The notes under the pieces: generated by a model
What the model was told of the DNA's origin: nothing
The model's input: only the letters and a program-made list of their open reading frames with translations
Databases searched by the model: none
Assembly (NCBI RefSeq): GCF_005780165.1
Contig: NZ_VAUV01000002.1
Span: forward strand, 310,001-374,000
Length of the DNA stretch: 64,000 bases
Reading direction: 5' to 3'
Source: Phragmitibacter flavus
GTDB lineage: Bacteria > Verrucomicrobiota > Verrucomicrobiia > Verrucomicrobiales > Verrucomicrobiaceae
Program-made: the position numbers and the translations under genes
Shown: positions 37,144 through 48,184 of the stretch, piece by piece
Numbering within the stretch: the stretch's first letter is position 1
How the letters are laid out: every line of letters starts with the position of its first letter

Positions 37144-37239
37144 CCAATTGCCGACAGTATCAAGGTTAAATTTTTTCCGGTCCAACTTTGAATTGGCACA
37201 AGTGATTGCTGTATTTGGAAGCAAAGCTACAATTCAATA

Positions 37240-37881
37240 ATGGAGGACATCACGGAGAGCTTTCCACTAAGTCAAGACGATGGGGCTATAGGCGACATGC
37301 CGCGTGTGAGTATCAAGGATGCAAGGTCAGCGCTATCGGGAATACTGACTCGAAATCCATCCGTTATTCTCCGAGAATCGAACAATCTTGATGTCGGAGT
37401 GGAGGTCGAATCACTCTTTGAGTGGATTCTGCGAAGTTCATCAATTCCTCGACAAGAACTGGAGAGGTTATTGATAAAACCGTTCATGGTGGACTTGCTT
37501 CAGAGGCTCAACTCGAAGTATGAACGGAATGCAGCAATCTGCCTAAAGCGGAGACAGAGAAAACTTGCAAAATCGCAGCGGCTGGAAACAAAGGCAAATA
37601 GCGACAAAGCTGCTGTTGCGCAGCCAGCATCTACTCGTTCAATAGCTCGCAAAGCGCCAAAAAAATTGAGCAGAAAGAAACAGAGAGAGATTGTAGTAGA
37701 AGAAAGTCTCCGTCGGCGAGATATGGAAGGTAAAGATGCGAAGTTTATTTCAGGGTTATGTGGGCTATCAGGGGTGGATTTATCAGAGAGGCCCGGGACA
37801 ACAAAAAAAGGGGGAAAGCCGAAACGCCGGTCTGTTCCAATGGTCTACACAGGTTTTGAATCAAAACGTAGTAAGCACTAA
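37240..37881 (+). CDS. Hypothetical basic protein, no family recognised
   Basis: The 213-residue protein was not recognised. The first 90 residues are mixed and end in a possible helical region (SLFEWILRSSSIPRQELERLLIKPFMVDLLQRLNSKY). The rest is strongly basic, with clusters of Lys/Arg such as KRRQRKLAKSQR and APKKLSRKKQRE, suggesting nucleic-acid binding. There is no signal peptide or membrane segment. The codons are noticeably more AT-rich than in neighbouring genes. With the flanking toxin-antitoxin modules, this suggests recent acquisition. The next gene converges on it. Confidence 0.6.
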   Translation: MEDITESFPLSQDDGAIGDMPRVSIKDARSALSGILTRNPSVILRESNNLDVGVEVESLFEWILRSSSIPRQELERLLIKPFMVDLLQRLNSKYERNAAICLKRRQRKLAKSQRLETKANSDKAAVAQPASTRSIARKAPKKLSRKKQREIVVEESLRRRDMEGKDAKFISGLCGLSGVDLSERPGTTKKGGKPKRRSVPMVYTGFESKRSKH

Positions 37882-37907
37882 TTCCTGGCAGATAATCCAA
37901 TCGCAGT

Positions 37908-38351
37908 TCAGCCCTGGCGCAACGCTCGGCCTTCATCAGCGTCAATGAAGTCGAACATGGTTTGGATGGTGCCGTCTTGGGGGAGGTTGGCTTCTTCGAG
38001 TCGGAATTTTAAACGAGGAGTAGCGGTGTCGCGCCAACCACGTTTGGTCATGAAGCCGTTCCAGATTTCGATCTCTTCATCATTGGATCGATGACCGATG
38101 GTGAAGGCCCATTGGAGAATTTCTTCTTCGGTGCCGCCTTGCAGAGTGCGGGCGGTGAGGGCGTTGTAGGAGATTTGCAAGAACCGGCAGGCGCGCTGGT
38201 CGAAGACGCCGGACTGGTCGCCGATGAAATCGGTGTAGTCGGACGGGAGTTCGCCTTTGGCATGGAGACGGATTTTGTCGAGCATGCGGGCAAAGTAAAC
38301 GATGCCGAGGGTGGTTTCGTAGGGACTGCGGAGGCCGGGGACAGAAGACAT
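37908..38351 (-). CDS. DUF5069 domain protein
   Basis: The start is ATG 38351 (MSSVPGLRSPYETTLGIVYFARMLDKIRLHAKGELP), giving 147 residues. The frame remains open for another 157 codons upstream, but that part has no protein-like composition. The LGIVYFARMLDKIRLHAKG and DFIGDQSGVFDQRACRFLQISY stretches match a DUF5069 family I associate with Verrucomicrobia and Planctomycetes, whose function is unknown. No signal peptide or membrane segment is seen. A heptamer array lies 6 bases upstream of the start and no Shine-Dalgarno sequence is present. Confidence 0.85.
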   Translation of the reverse strand: MSSVPGLRSPYETTLGIVYFARMLDKIRLHAKGELPSDYTDFIGDQSGVFDQRACRFLQISYNALTARTLQGGTEEEILQWAFTIGHRSNDEEIEIWNGFMTKRGWRDTATPRLKFRLEEANLPQDGTIQTMFDFIDADEGRALRQG

Positions 38352-38356
38352 ATTGA

Positions 38357-38391
38357 GAAAGGATAAAGGATGAAGGATAAGGGATAAAGAA
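38357..38391. repeat. Degenerate heptanucleotide repeat (GAAAGGA/TAAAGGA type), 5 units
   Basis: Units read GAAAGGA, TAAAGGA, TGAAGGA, TAAGGGA and TAAAGAA. In the mRNA sense this is a CU-rich tract directly before the DUF5069 start codon. The remaining spacer up to 38646 holds no gene that I can support. Confidence 0.9.
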
Positions 38392-38646
38392 TGAATTTGA
38401 TTGGTGTGGCCGTGGTTGGCGTGGGATTGGGATCGAGTGGAAGTGGGGCTTGATGCACTCAATGGGCAACGATTTTCAGGGAAAGGAGTGGATGGGGATG
38501 TGGTTGGTGGCGTTTTTGTTTTTCGCACAAAATGAAGATGGACAGGAATGTTCATCCCCTGCGAGGCTGGTGGAGTTCTGCGGTGTGATGTCGAGGAACT
38601 GCGGCGACTGGGACTTTGCGAGACGAGGGCCAGCTTCCTACTTTTT

Positions 38647-38871
38647 TTATTTGCTGCCAAAGGCGTGGTCGAGTTTTTCGAGCAATTGAAGGCCGGTGGC
38701 GGGGTTGCCACGTGAAGCTCGCAGTCGGAATCGGGTTTCTGCGTCGAATTCCGCCAAGGTGGCGGTGGAAAGGTCTTCCATGAGTTAGTTGATGCTGATG
38801 CCACGATGCTTGGCCAGTTCACGAAGGCGGGCGTGCTTGTCGTCGGGAATACGGATGGTTAGAGTGGCCAT
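38647..38871 (-). pseudogene. Ribbon-helix-helix antitoxin with premature stop
   Basis: Reading from ATG 38871 gives MATLTIRIPDDKHARLREL, a clear ribbon-helix-helix start. Codon 29 is then TAA (38785-38787). The same frame continues for 45 codons with plausible antitoxin sequence (LMEDLSTATLAEFDAET to LEKLDHAFGSK) before a normal stop. A single base change from a Lys codon (AAA) would explain the TAA. The start overlaps the end of the PIN toxin gene by 13 bases. Residual translation from ATG 38781 would lack the DNA-binding strand. Too short for automatic detection, so easily missed. Confidence 0.8.
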
Positions 38872-39290
38872 GAGATTTGCTCCAAGAATTGTTTGGGGTT
38901 TAAGATTCTGATGCTGGGAAAACCAAGTTCGCCGCTGTTAAAATCACGGAAGTTGTCGGTGACAATTGCTTCTGCACCGCCTGCGACGGCGAGTTCCATA
39001 AGGTGATTGTCGGCTTGGTCTGATAGATTCGGACGCCAGCGGCAATAGATTTTCACCCATTCGGAAACGCCAATGAAACTGTCGAGCATTGCCTGGCGCT
39101 CATCTTCTACCAAGATCGACTTGGCGAAAAGATCGCTTCTTCCAAGAAGGTCTTCGTATTCATTGAACAGAGCGGTTCCAAAGAGAGGTATGGCTTTGCC
39201 AATAAGACATGCGCGCAGAACCTCTCGATTGTTTCCTCGCTGGCTGAGTAGTGCTCCGACAAAAACATTGGTGCCCACAACGAGCCGCAT
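38859..39290 (-). CDS. PIN-domain toxin with substituted catalytic aspartate
   Basis: The 143-residue protein belongs to the COG1569-like PIN family. Its family motif normally reads V-x-D-T-N-V near the N-terminus; here it is VVGTNVFVGALL, with Gly6 (GGC) in place of the metal-binding Asp (GAC). Later features remain: the Glu in NEYEDLL, and the Asp residues in DNHLMELA and VTDNFRDF. Loss of the first acidic residue should abolish nuclease activity. It lies downstream of parE and is preceded by AAGG at a good spacing and by a 24-bp perfect palindrome. The partner antitoxin overlapping its 3' end is broken. Confidence 0.88.
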   Translation of the reverse strand: MRLVVGTNVFVGALLSQRGNNREVLRACLIGKAIPLFGTALFNEYEDLLGRSDLFAKSILVEDERQAMLDSFIGVSEWVKIYCRWRPNLSDQADNHLMELAVAGGAEAIVTDNFRDFNSGELGFPSIRILNPKQFLEQISWPL

Positions 39291-39300
39291 GAGTTACCTT

Positions 39301-39324
39301 CATGATAGCACATGTGCTATCATG
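39301..39324. promoter_or_regulatory. 24-bp perfect palindrome upstream of the PIN toxin, probable operator
   Basis: The 12-base arm CATGATAGCACA is followed directly by its exact complement in reverse, ending 10 bases from the toxin start codon. The position and perfect dyad suit an autoregulatory operator. It could also form a hairpin in the parE 3' region, though no T-run follows. Confidence 0.7.
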
Positions 39325-39349
39325 GACAAGTGAGGATTGCGTCTAAGAT

Positions 39350-41218
39350 TTAGGCGGCTTCGTGGTCGGGTTCTTCGAAGAGGAGGTCTTGTTCGACGCG
39401 GAGGTTTTTGACGATGTAGTCCTGACGCTCGGGGGTGTTTTTGCCCATGTAGAAGGTGAGGAGTTCCTTGACGTTTTTGTGCTCGGGCATGAGGACGGGC
39501 TCAAGGCGCATTTTGGGGCCGATGAAGTGTTTAAATTCGTCGGGGCTGATTTCGCCGAGGCCTTTGAAGCGGGTGATTTCGGGGTTTTTGCCGAGCTTGG
39601 CCATGGCTTTCTGTTTTTCCTCGTCGGAGTAACAGTAGATGGTCTCTTTTTTGTTGCGGACGCGGAAGAGGGGGGTGGTGAGGATGTGGAGGTGGCCGCG
39701 ACGGATGATCTCGGGGAAGAACTGGAGGAAGAAAGTGATCATCAGCAGGCGGATGTGCATGCCGTCAACGTCGGCGTCGGTGGCGAGGATGACGTGGTTG
39801 TAGCGGAGTTCTTCGAGGTCTTCTTCGATGTTGAGGGCGTGCTGGAGGAGGTTGAACTCTTCGTTTTCGTAGCAGATTTTGCGCGAGAGGCCGAAGCAGT
39901 TGAGGGGTTTGCCGCGCAGGCTGAAGACGGCCTGGGTGTTGACGTCGCGGCTCTTGGTGATGCTGCCGGAGGCGCTGTCGCCTTCGGTGATGAACAGGGT
40001 AGAGAGTTCGCGCTGTTTGTCTTTGGTGTCGAAGTGGATGCGGCAGTCGCGGAGTTTTTTGTTGTGAACTTTGGCGCGGCGGGCGCTTTCGCGGGCGAGT
40101 TTTTGGATGCCGCTGATGTCTTTGCGTTCTTTTTCGTTGGCCTGAATTTTTTCGAGCCAGGCTTTGGCGACGTCGGCGTGTTTGTGGAGGTAGTTGTCGA
40201 GCTGCTGGCTGAGGGTGTTGACGATGTGGGTGCGCAGGTTGCGGCCCTGGGGTTCCATCATGTTGGAACCGAGTTTGGTTTTGGTTTGCGATTCGAAGAC
40301 GGGTTCCTGGACTTTGACGCTGATGCTGCCGATGAGGCCGTTGCGGACGTCGGCGGGATCGAATTGTTTGTTAAAGAAGGTGCGGGCGGCGGCAACCACG
40401 GCTTCGCGGAAGGCGGCGAGGTGGGTGCCGCCCTGGGTGGTGTGCTGGCCGTTGACGAAGGAGTAGATTTCGTCGCCGTAGCCGCTGGCGTGGGTGAAAG
40501 CGCATTCGACGTCCTGACCCTGGAGGTGGATGACGGGGTAGAGGGGATCTTCGGTGAGTTTGGCGGCGACGAGGTCGGGGAGGCCGTTTTTGCTGCGGAA
40601 TTTTTCGCCGTTGAGGATGAGGGTGAGGCCGGGGTTGAGCCAGGAGTAGTAGCGAAGCATCTCGCGCACGAAGTCGAGTCGGTAGCTGTAGTCCTGTCCG
40701 AACGATTCTTCGTCGGCATGGAAAATGACACGGGTGCCGCTGGGTTCCATGGACTCAACGGGAGTTTTCATGTCGCGTTTGACGAGTCCGCGGGAGAACT
40801 CGACGGCGCGCATTTTGCCTTCGCGGAAGGCGGCGATGCCGAAGAAGTCGCTGAGGGCGTTGACGGCTTTGATGCCGACGCCATTGAGTCCGACGGAGCG
40901 TTTGAAGGCTTCGCTGTCGTATTTGGCACCGGTGTTGATCTGGGCGGCGCATTCGATGAGTTTGCCCAAGGGGACACCGCGGCCGTAGTCGCGCACGGAG
41001 ACCATGTTGTTTTCGATTTTGATCTCGATTTCCTTGCCGTGGCCCATGACGTGTTCGTCGATGCAGTTGTCGAGAACTTCCTTGAGCAGGACGTAGATGC
41101 CGTCTTCGGGGGCGGTGCCATCGCCGAGTTTGCCAATATACATGCCGGGGCGGAGACGGATGTGCTCACGCCAGTCGAGGGATTTGATGGAGTCTTCGTT
41201 GTAGATGGGTTCGGGCAT
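39350..41218 (-). CDS. parE: DNA topoisomerase IV subunit B (type IIA ATPase subunit)
   Basis: The 622-residue ATPase subunit shows the GHKL domain ([56 protein letters not shown]). The transducer segment QTKTKLGS and the TOPRIM residues EGDSASG and [10 protein letters not shown] are present, with a closing [26 protein letters not shown] resembles ParE of Bacteroidetes-type lineages more than classical GyrB, and the protein is short like ParE. GyrB is the alternative. No parC/gyrA gene is adjacent. A small membrane-protein gene lies 48 bases upstream, and a heptamer array occupies the leader. Confidence 0.9.
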   Translation of the reverse strand: MPEPIYNEDSIKSLDWREHIRLRPGMYIGKLGDGTAPEDGIYVLLKEVLDNCIDEHVMGHGKEIEIKIENNMVSVRDYGRGVPLGKLIECAAQINTGAKYDSEAFKRSVGLNGVGIKAVNALSDFFGIAAFREGKMRAVEFSRGLVKRDMKTPVESMEPSGTRVIFHADEESFGQDYSYRLDFVREMLRYYSWLNPGLTLILNGEKFRSKNGLPDLVAAKLTEDPLYPVIHLQGQDVECAFTHASGYGDEIYSFVNGQHTTQGGTHLAAFREAVVAAARTFFNKQFDPADVRNGLIGSISVKVQEPVFESQTKTKLGSNMMEPQGRNLRTHIVNTLSQQLDNYLHKHADVAKAWLEKIQANEKERKDISGIQKLARESARRAKVHNKKLRDCRIHFDTKDKQRELSTLFITEGDSASGSITKSRDVNTQAVFSLRGKPLNCFGLSRKICYENEEFNLLQHALNIEEDLEELRYNHVILATDADVDGMHIRLLMITFFLQFFPEIIRRGHLHILTTPLFRVRNKKETIYCYSDEEKQKAMAKLGKNPEITRFKGLGEISPDEFKHFIGPKMRLEPVLMPEHKNVKELLTFYMGKNTPERQDYIVKNLRVEQDLLFEEPDHEAA

Positions 41219-41225
41219 GATCAGG

Positions 41226-41253
41226 AAAGGCTAAAGGATAAGGGCTAAAGGCT
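41226..41253. repeat. Degenerate heptanucleotide repeat (AAAGGCT/AAAGGAT type), 4 units
   Basis: Units are AAAGGCT, AAAGGAT, AAGGGCT and AAAGGCT. The array starts 8 bases upstream of the parE start codon. Confidence 0.9.
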
Positions 41254-41265
41254 AAAAAGCTGGGG

Positions 41266-41403
41266 TTAGCGCGGGGCTTCGGGGGTGGGTTTGGTGTTGG
41301 GATCGACGCGCAGGAAGACGACGCCGCGGCCGAGCATCCAGAAGTAGCCGAGGCTGACGACCAGCAGCAGAAGGGTGATCCACCAAGTCCAGGAACGAAA
41401 CAT
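41266..41403 (-). CDS. Small single-span membrane protein
   Basis: From ATG 41403 to TAA 41266-41268 the frame gives 45 residues. It opens MFRSWTWWITLLLLVVSLGY, one hydrophobic span of about 18 residues, and ends in a short charged tail (RVDPNTKPTPEAPR). It was not recognised as a known family. The frame is complete and the composition is protein-like. GGTAAACC before the start offers only a weak ribosome site. It precedes parE on the same strand and could be co-transcribed with it. Reality of the gene rests on composition and position alone. Confidence 0.55.
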   Translation of the reverse strand: MFRSWTWWITLLLLVVSLGYFWMLGRGVVFLRVDPNTKPTPEAPR

Positions 41404-41707
41404 GGTTTACCTTTCGGGTGAGTTGACTAAACCTCAACTGATTTTGAGGGCGTGGAACCTGGAGGGGGAGAAAGTGTTGATTCCGGGGATGCTGGGCGGG
41501 AGTTTTGATGAGGCCCTGTCCGAAGGAGCTGTCGCTTGAATGATAACGACGTCGGGATTCGCGGATTGAAGGGCACGGTGGCGTAAAAGCTTCAGGTTGA
41601 GGAGGTTTTTGGTGGTTGATAATCAACCTGACGGAAACTTCCGCTTGGATGATTCCTAAAACCCGGGGCGCGGCAAAATCTATTTGCCTCGCCTCGTCTT
41701 TGGCAGC
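41404..41707. other. Spacer between divergent small membrane protein and kdsB
   Basis: No gene is supported in these 304 bases. A perfect inverted repeat, GGTTGAT and ATCAACC around one A, lies at 41614-41628. A looser one, GTTGA and TCAAC, is near 41420-41440. Promoters for both flanking genes should be here, but none stands out. Confidence 0.5.
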
Positions 41708-44106
<2,399 letters not shown>

Positions 44107-44139
44107 GGAACGGGGGGAGTTGAGGGGTTTTGCGATGGA

Positions 44140-44162
44140 GTTCTCGGCATTGTGCCGAGAAC
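44140..44162. repeat. Perfect 10-bp hairpin with 3-nt loop after pyrG
   Basis: Arms GTTCTCGGCA and TGCCGAGAAC enclose TTG, 34 bases after the pyrG stop codon. No T-run follows. The geometry (10-bp stem, 3-nt loop, GTTCT start) is the same as in the first hairpin at 10407-10429. Confidence 0.75.
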
Positions 44163-44227
44163 GATGTGCAAGTTGGGAATCTGCCGGGCGATTCGTGTGC
44201 GACCTGCCCGAGGGCTGGTATCCGAAT

Positions 44228-44956
44228 TTAGTTGCCACGCTTGCGACGCAGAAGCGTCAACATGCCGACGATGCCGACCAGGAGGGCGCTGGATGGTTCG
44301 GGGACTGCTGTGACGTTGATCAGACCAATGGCGACTTGAGCGAATTCATTTTGAGGGTCCGTCGTGGAAACGCCGAGAGCCTGGGCTGCGACAAGGGTGG
44401 AGGATATCTCGAGGTTGTCCCAAAAATTAAACATGGAGAAGGTTTCGTCAGTCGCCGTAAAGGTGTAGGAGGCGGTGTTCCAGGTGATGGCCTGGCCTGC
44501 GCCATCCGACCAACCCACGACTCCCACTCCAGCCTCGGGGCCTGCGAGAGTTTGAAATGAAATATCGTAGATGCCACCGACCTCGAAGTCGTAGACAAGT
44601 CCGAGAACGCTTCTTTGGGTGCTGCTGAAGTTGCCCACCAGGTAGTCAACAGTGTAGGTCAGCCCGGCGGTGAGGCCAGAGAAGGTGAGGAAATCGCCGC
44701 CATCGCCATCGCCCAGGTAATATTCACCCGCGAAGAATGATTGGTAGACATTGGAAACGACGAAACCATCTCCTAGTGTGTTGATTCCGTAGCCGAGTGC
44801 GGCAGCTTCCAGATTGGTGTAATATCTTGAGGTGTCTGAGTTGTCTTGTGTTGCGAAATTTTGAAGACCGGAAACGGTGACCGCATGGACGGGGTTGAAG
44901 AGGGGAGCTGCCAGCAAGAGGATGGCGACAACGGCGGGGGATGGGATGGATTTCAT
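44228..44956 (-). CDS. PEP-CTERM sorting-domain protein
   Basis: The 242-residue exported protein has a signal peptide (residues 1-25, ending VHA). The mature domain is rich in Gly, Thr and aromatic residues and was not recognised. It contains GDFLTFSGLTAGLTYTVDYLVG and a single-domain beta-sandwich-like pattern. The C-terminus is VPEPSSALLVGIVGMLTLL followed by RRKRGN, a classical PEP-CTERM signal for exosortase processing. It stands alone between pyrG and an exported hydrolase. About 290 bases upstream of it (44957-45250) contain no other gene. Confidence 0.88.
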   Translation of the reverse strand: MKSIPSPAVVAILLLAAPLFNPVHAVTVSGLQNFATQDNSDTSRYYTNLEAAALGYGINTLGDGFVVSNVYQSFFAGEYYLGDGDGGDFLTFSGLTAGLTYTVDYLVGNFSSTQRSVLGLVYDFEVGGIYDISFQTLAGPEAGVGVVGWSDGAGQAITWNTASYTFTATDETFSMFNFWDNLEISSTLVAAQALGVSTTDPQNEFAQVAIGLINVTAVPEPSSALLVGIVGMLTLLRRKRGN

Positions 44957-45250
44957 GTTAATTGTGTCTGTTCCTTGCTGAAGGTCTCAACTGTCCGCCG
45001 AATGTGGACATAGCTCCAAAGACCTCACTTATGATGGAGACTAATGAGATTTCCTGACCAAGCAATTATTTGTATCCAGAATCGTGCCACCTGCTCTCTT
45101 CAAGTCGTTGAGCAGCACTACTTTAGATGTGAAGAGGTCCTATGCTCATCAAGGGCATAAGTTGCACTAATGATTAAGTCAGAAGGGAAAGGACACAGGC
45201 TAAGGAAATGAAAGGAGAAAAGTCGCATTCTCCATTTTCAGTCACAACTG

Positions 45251-46312
45251 CTACTTGGCGGTTTCGCCGCCGCCGGTTTCGAGTGGGATGAAGTCATTTA
45301 CCTGCCAGACGGCAGGTTGACCTTTGCGCTGTAGGGCGAGCCAGTTGAGGGCGGCTTGATGGATGAGTTCGTGGGCGCCTTCGAAGATGGTGATGCGGGT
45401 GTTTTGATGTTGGCTGACAAACTTGGGTTGCCACGGTCCGTAGACGGGATCAGGAGCCGCAGGTTTCCATGTGGGAGGGAGGGATTGTGTCTCGTAATAG
45501 GAAGCGATGTCGGCTTCCCTTAATTGGGGACCGGACTTGCCGATCACGGCGTTGTAGGCGTTGAGGGAATGGGTGAAGGGGACGCTGCCGAGTCGGCCAT
45601 CGTGGATGCCGTGGGCGATGTCGAGGGGGACAGACTGAGCTTGGTGCAGCCAAGTGATGGGTGAGCGTTTCAGGGCGGCGGATTTGCGGACTTCGTCGGT
45701 GGCTGGTGATCCGCCTAGGGCGGCTTCGATGTCGAGGGCATACTTGCCGGGTTTGCTGCTGCGGGTGTGGAAGCTGTGCCAGGCGTTGATGTCGCTGATG
45801 CCACACCAGGCGCTGACACCGGCCCAGATTTCAGGATGGCGTCCGGCCATGAGCTGGGACATGTGGGCCCCGCCGCTGCCGCCAATGAGGTAGATGCGGT
45901 CGTGGTCGATGCCGGTTTGTTGTTTGGCCCAAGCAACGGCTTCGACGATGTCTTGAACGGCGCGGTCGGAGCCCATGGCTTCGGGGGTGTTGTTGGGACC
46001 ACGGAAGTGGGGATGGATGAAGGCCCAACCTTGGGCGATGCACCATTCGGCAAAGATGGAGTCGCCGCCAGCGGAGGCGTAGGTGCTGCTCCAGGTGTGA
46101 AGGCCCACCAGGAGAGGTTTTTTTGTGGTGGAAGCGGGTGCATACCACATGGCGGGTTGCAGAGTGTTGTCGCTGCTGGGGATTTCGACTTTGCTGATTT
46201 CGGCGGGCCAGGTCCGTTGGGCAAGGTTTCGTTTGATGAGTGGCGATTGCGCGTGGAGATGCTCGCAGGCGACAATTAGCAGGAGGACGAGTGTGATGGA
46301 GCGGCTCAACAT
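45251..46312 (-). CDS. Exported alpha/beta hydrolase (S9 peptidase/esterase-like)
   Basis: The start is ATG 46312 (MLSRSITLVLLLIVACEHLHAQ), which gives a signal peptide; a 31-residue upstream extension hides it and is rejected. The mature protein of about 330 residues has an alpha/beta-hydrolase fold. The nucleophile elbow is GGSGGAHM, and a likely acid is in GIHDGRLGSVP. A likely His is in EGAHELIHQAAL. HTWSSTYASAGGDS and HPHFRGPNN resemble prolyl-oligopeptidase-type esterases. The substrate is unknown, with a peptide or polysaccharide ester plausible. It is divergent from the hydrolase-methyltransferase gene, with 128 bases between. Confidence 0.85.
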   Translation of the reverse strand: MLSRSITLVLLLIVACEHLHAQSPLIKRNLAQRTWPAEISKVEIPSSDNTLQPAMWYAPASTTKKPLLVGLHTWSSTYASAGGDSIFAEWCIAQGWAFIHPHFRGPNNTPEAMGSDRAVQDIVEAVAWAKQQTGIDHDRIYLIGGSGGAHMSQLMAGRHPEIWAGVSAWCGISDINAWHSFHTRSSKPGKYALDIEAALGGSPATDEVRKSAALKRSPITWLHQAQSVPLDIAHGIHDGRLGSVPFTHSLNAYNAVIGKSGPQLREADIASYYETQSLPPTWKPAAPDPVYGPWQPKFVSQHQNTRITIFEGAHELIHQAALNWLALQRKGQPAVWQVNDFIPLETGGGETAK

Positions 46313-46440
46313 GGCGGTAGTTTGGATGGAGGCGGGGGTCGATGTCAACCGATGGAATGCGTTGCGGACTGGAAGAAGTTGACGCAAGATTCGTTCGGTA
46401 GTCACATCGCGAAAGGTTTTTACCTGAATCCCTCACTCCT

Positions 46441-48174
46441 ATGAATCTCGAGATTTCCCGTCAGACTTTCACCGCTGAAGATGGTGAGACCTTGCAATAC
46501 AAAAGCTGGTTGCCGCACAGCGGGTTCAAGCAGTCGATGGTGCTGTTGCATCGGGGGCATGAACATGCGGATCGATGGGATGAAGTGGTGCCGGGATTGG
46601 CATTGGAGGAGACTGCGATTTTCGCGTGGGAGGCTCGGGGGCATGGTCAGTCGCCGGGCAAACGAGGGCATGCAAACGGGTTCATGGCTTATGTGCGGGA
46701 TCTGGAGTCGTTCATGCTGCATTTGCAGACGACGTATGGTGTGGAGCGCGAGCGGGTTGCTTTGATCGCGCACAGTGTGGGCGCAGTGGTGGCGGCGACC
46801 TGGGTGCATGACTACGCGCCACCATTGGCGGCATTGGTTTTGGCGACACCGGCGTTTGAAGTGAATTTGATGGTGCCGGGGGCGCTGACGGGGATTCGAT
46901 TGATGCAGAAGGTGAAGCCGGACAGTGTCATCAAAAGTTATGTGCGCGGACATTGGCTGACTCGTGATTTGGAGCAGCAAAAGATTTATGATGCGGATAC
47001 GTCGATCTCCAAAGATATCTCGGCGCGGGTGTTGGTGGATTTGTTTGATACGGCCAAGCGGGTGGTGGATGACGCGGCGGTGATGGAGACGCCGATGATG
47101 TTGTTGTCGGCGGGGGATGATCAGGTGGTGTTGAATTCGGCATTGAGCCGTTTTCTTTTCAACTATGGAGGGGACTGCACTAAGCACGTGCATTTGCCAG
47201 GGGCACGGCATGCGATTTTTCATGATGTGTGTCGGAATGAGGTGGTGAGTGCGGTGCGGGAATTTGTCGCGGAGAAGTTTGCTGAGGAACGGGTAATGGG
47301 AGTGGCGGTGGAGAACCGGTTCACGAGGAGCGAGTATGAGGAGTTGCAGAAGCCGTTGAAGCCGGTTTCGTTGAAGGCGGCGAACTATGAGTTCCAGAAG
47401 GGCAGCATGCAGACACTTGGCAAGCTGAGCAAGGGAATCAAACTCGGTTGGGAGGTGGGTTTTGATTCGGGGCAATCGCTGGATTATGTTTATGAAAACA
47501 AGGCTCAGGGAGTTGGCCCGATCGGTAAGTTGATCGATCGAGGTTATCTCGATGCGATTGGTTGGAAGGGGATTCGTCAACGTCGGGGCATGATGCGGAA
47601 GGGATTGGATATGGCCTTGGAGAAGACGGCGGAAGCGGGGTTGCCGAGGACGCTGGTGGACATCGCGGGTGGCGGTGGACGTTATCTGATGGATGTGCTG
47701 AAGGAGCGCACGGATGGGTTGCAGGTGTTGTGTCGCGATTGGAGTGAGGGGGCGCTTGAGGTGGGGCGGTCGACGGCGAAGGAGTGGGGATTGGAGGAGC
47801 GGATTCGCTTTGAGAAAGGGGATGCGTTTGATGAGGAGTCGCTGGCGCAGATCCAGCCTGCGCCTGCGGTGGCGGTGGTGTCAGGGTTGTATGAGTTGTT
47901 TCCGAGCAATGAGTTGTTGCAGCGTTCGTTGCGAGGGTTGAATCGGGCGGTGCCGGTGGGGGGATGGCTTGTTTATACGAATCAGCCGTGGCATCCACAG
48001 GTGGAAATGATTGCGCGCGTGTTAGTGAATCGTGATGGCAAACCGTGGATCATGCGTCGTCGTCCGCAGGGGGAGATGGATGCCTTGGTGAGTGATGCGG
48101 GATTTGAAAAGGTCACGCAGTGGACGGATGATTTTGGCATCTTCACGGTGGCGGTGGCGAAGAAGGTGGGGTGA
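46441..48174 (+). CDS. Bifunctional alpha/beta hydrolase - SAM-dependent methyltransferase
   Basis: This 577-residue fusion has an N-terminal monoacylglycerol-lipase-like hydrolase (residues 1-290). It shows LLHRGHEHADRW, WEARGHGQSPGKRG, the nucleophile Ser112 in AHSVGA and a His in GARHAIFHD. A C-terminal class I methyltransferase (residues about 340-577) has the SAM motif VDIAGGGGRY near residue 405, then CRDWSEGAL. This architecture is known from proteobacterial clusters next to a PAP2-phosphatase fusion. The next gene, 10 bases on, is exactly that. A role in making or remodelling a methylated phospholipid is inferred. No SD or signal peptide is evident. Confidence 0.9.
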   Translation: MNLEISRQTFTAEDGETLQYKSWLPHSGFKQSMVLLHRGHEHADRWDEVVPGLALEETAIFAWEARGHGQSPGKRGHANGFMAYVRDLESFMLHLQTTYGVERERVALIAHSVGAVVAATWVHDYAPPLAALVLATPAFEVNLMVPGALTGIRLMQKVKPDSVIKSYVRGHWLTRDLEQQKIYDADTSISKDISARVLVDLFDTAKRVVDDAAVMETPMMLLSAGDDQVVLNSALSRFLFNYGGDCTKHVHLPGARHAIFHDVCRNEVVSAVREFVAEKFAEERVMGVAVENRFTRSEYEELQKPLKPVSLKAANYEFQKGSMQTLGKLSKGIKLGWEVGFDSGQSLDYVYENKAQGVGPIGKLIDRGYLDAIGWKGIRQRRGMMRKGLDMALEKTAEAGLPRTLVDIAGGGGRYLMDVLKERTDGLQVLCRDWSEGALEVGRSTAKEWGLEERIRFEKGDAFDEESLAQIQPAPAVAVVSGLYELFPSNELLQRSLRGLNRAVPVGGWLVYTNQPWHPQVEMIARVLVNRDGKPWIMRRRPQGEMDALVSDAGFEKVTQWTDDFGIFTVAVAKKVG

Positions 48175-48184
48175 TGATATTGAT

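Noticed and set aside
38402-38646. Upstream extension of the DUF5069 frame towards the antitoxin pseudogene
   Set aside because: The translation is Ser/Pro/Thr-rich and unstructured. It includes the translated heptamer array, which is clearly non-coding.
39362-41248. A 628-codon + strand open frame opposite parE
   Set aside because: Its translation is a low-complexity mix of Val, Phe, Glu and Gly, mirroring parE codons. parE on the other strand has all family motifs.
44120-44560. A 146-codon + strand frame after pyrG
   Set aside because: It runs across a hairpin and opposite the PEP-CTERM gene, and shows no motif.
46420-47580. A 386-codon minus strand frame opposite the hydrolase-methyltransferase
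   Set aside because: Composition is antisense-like (His, Arg, Pro) and no motifs are seen. The + strand gene is clear.
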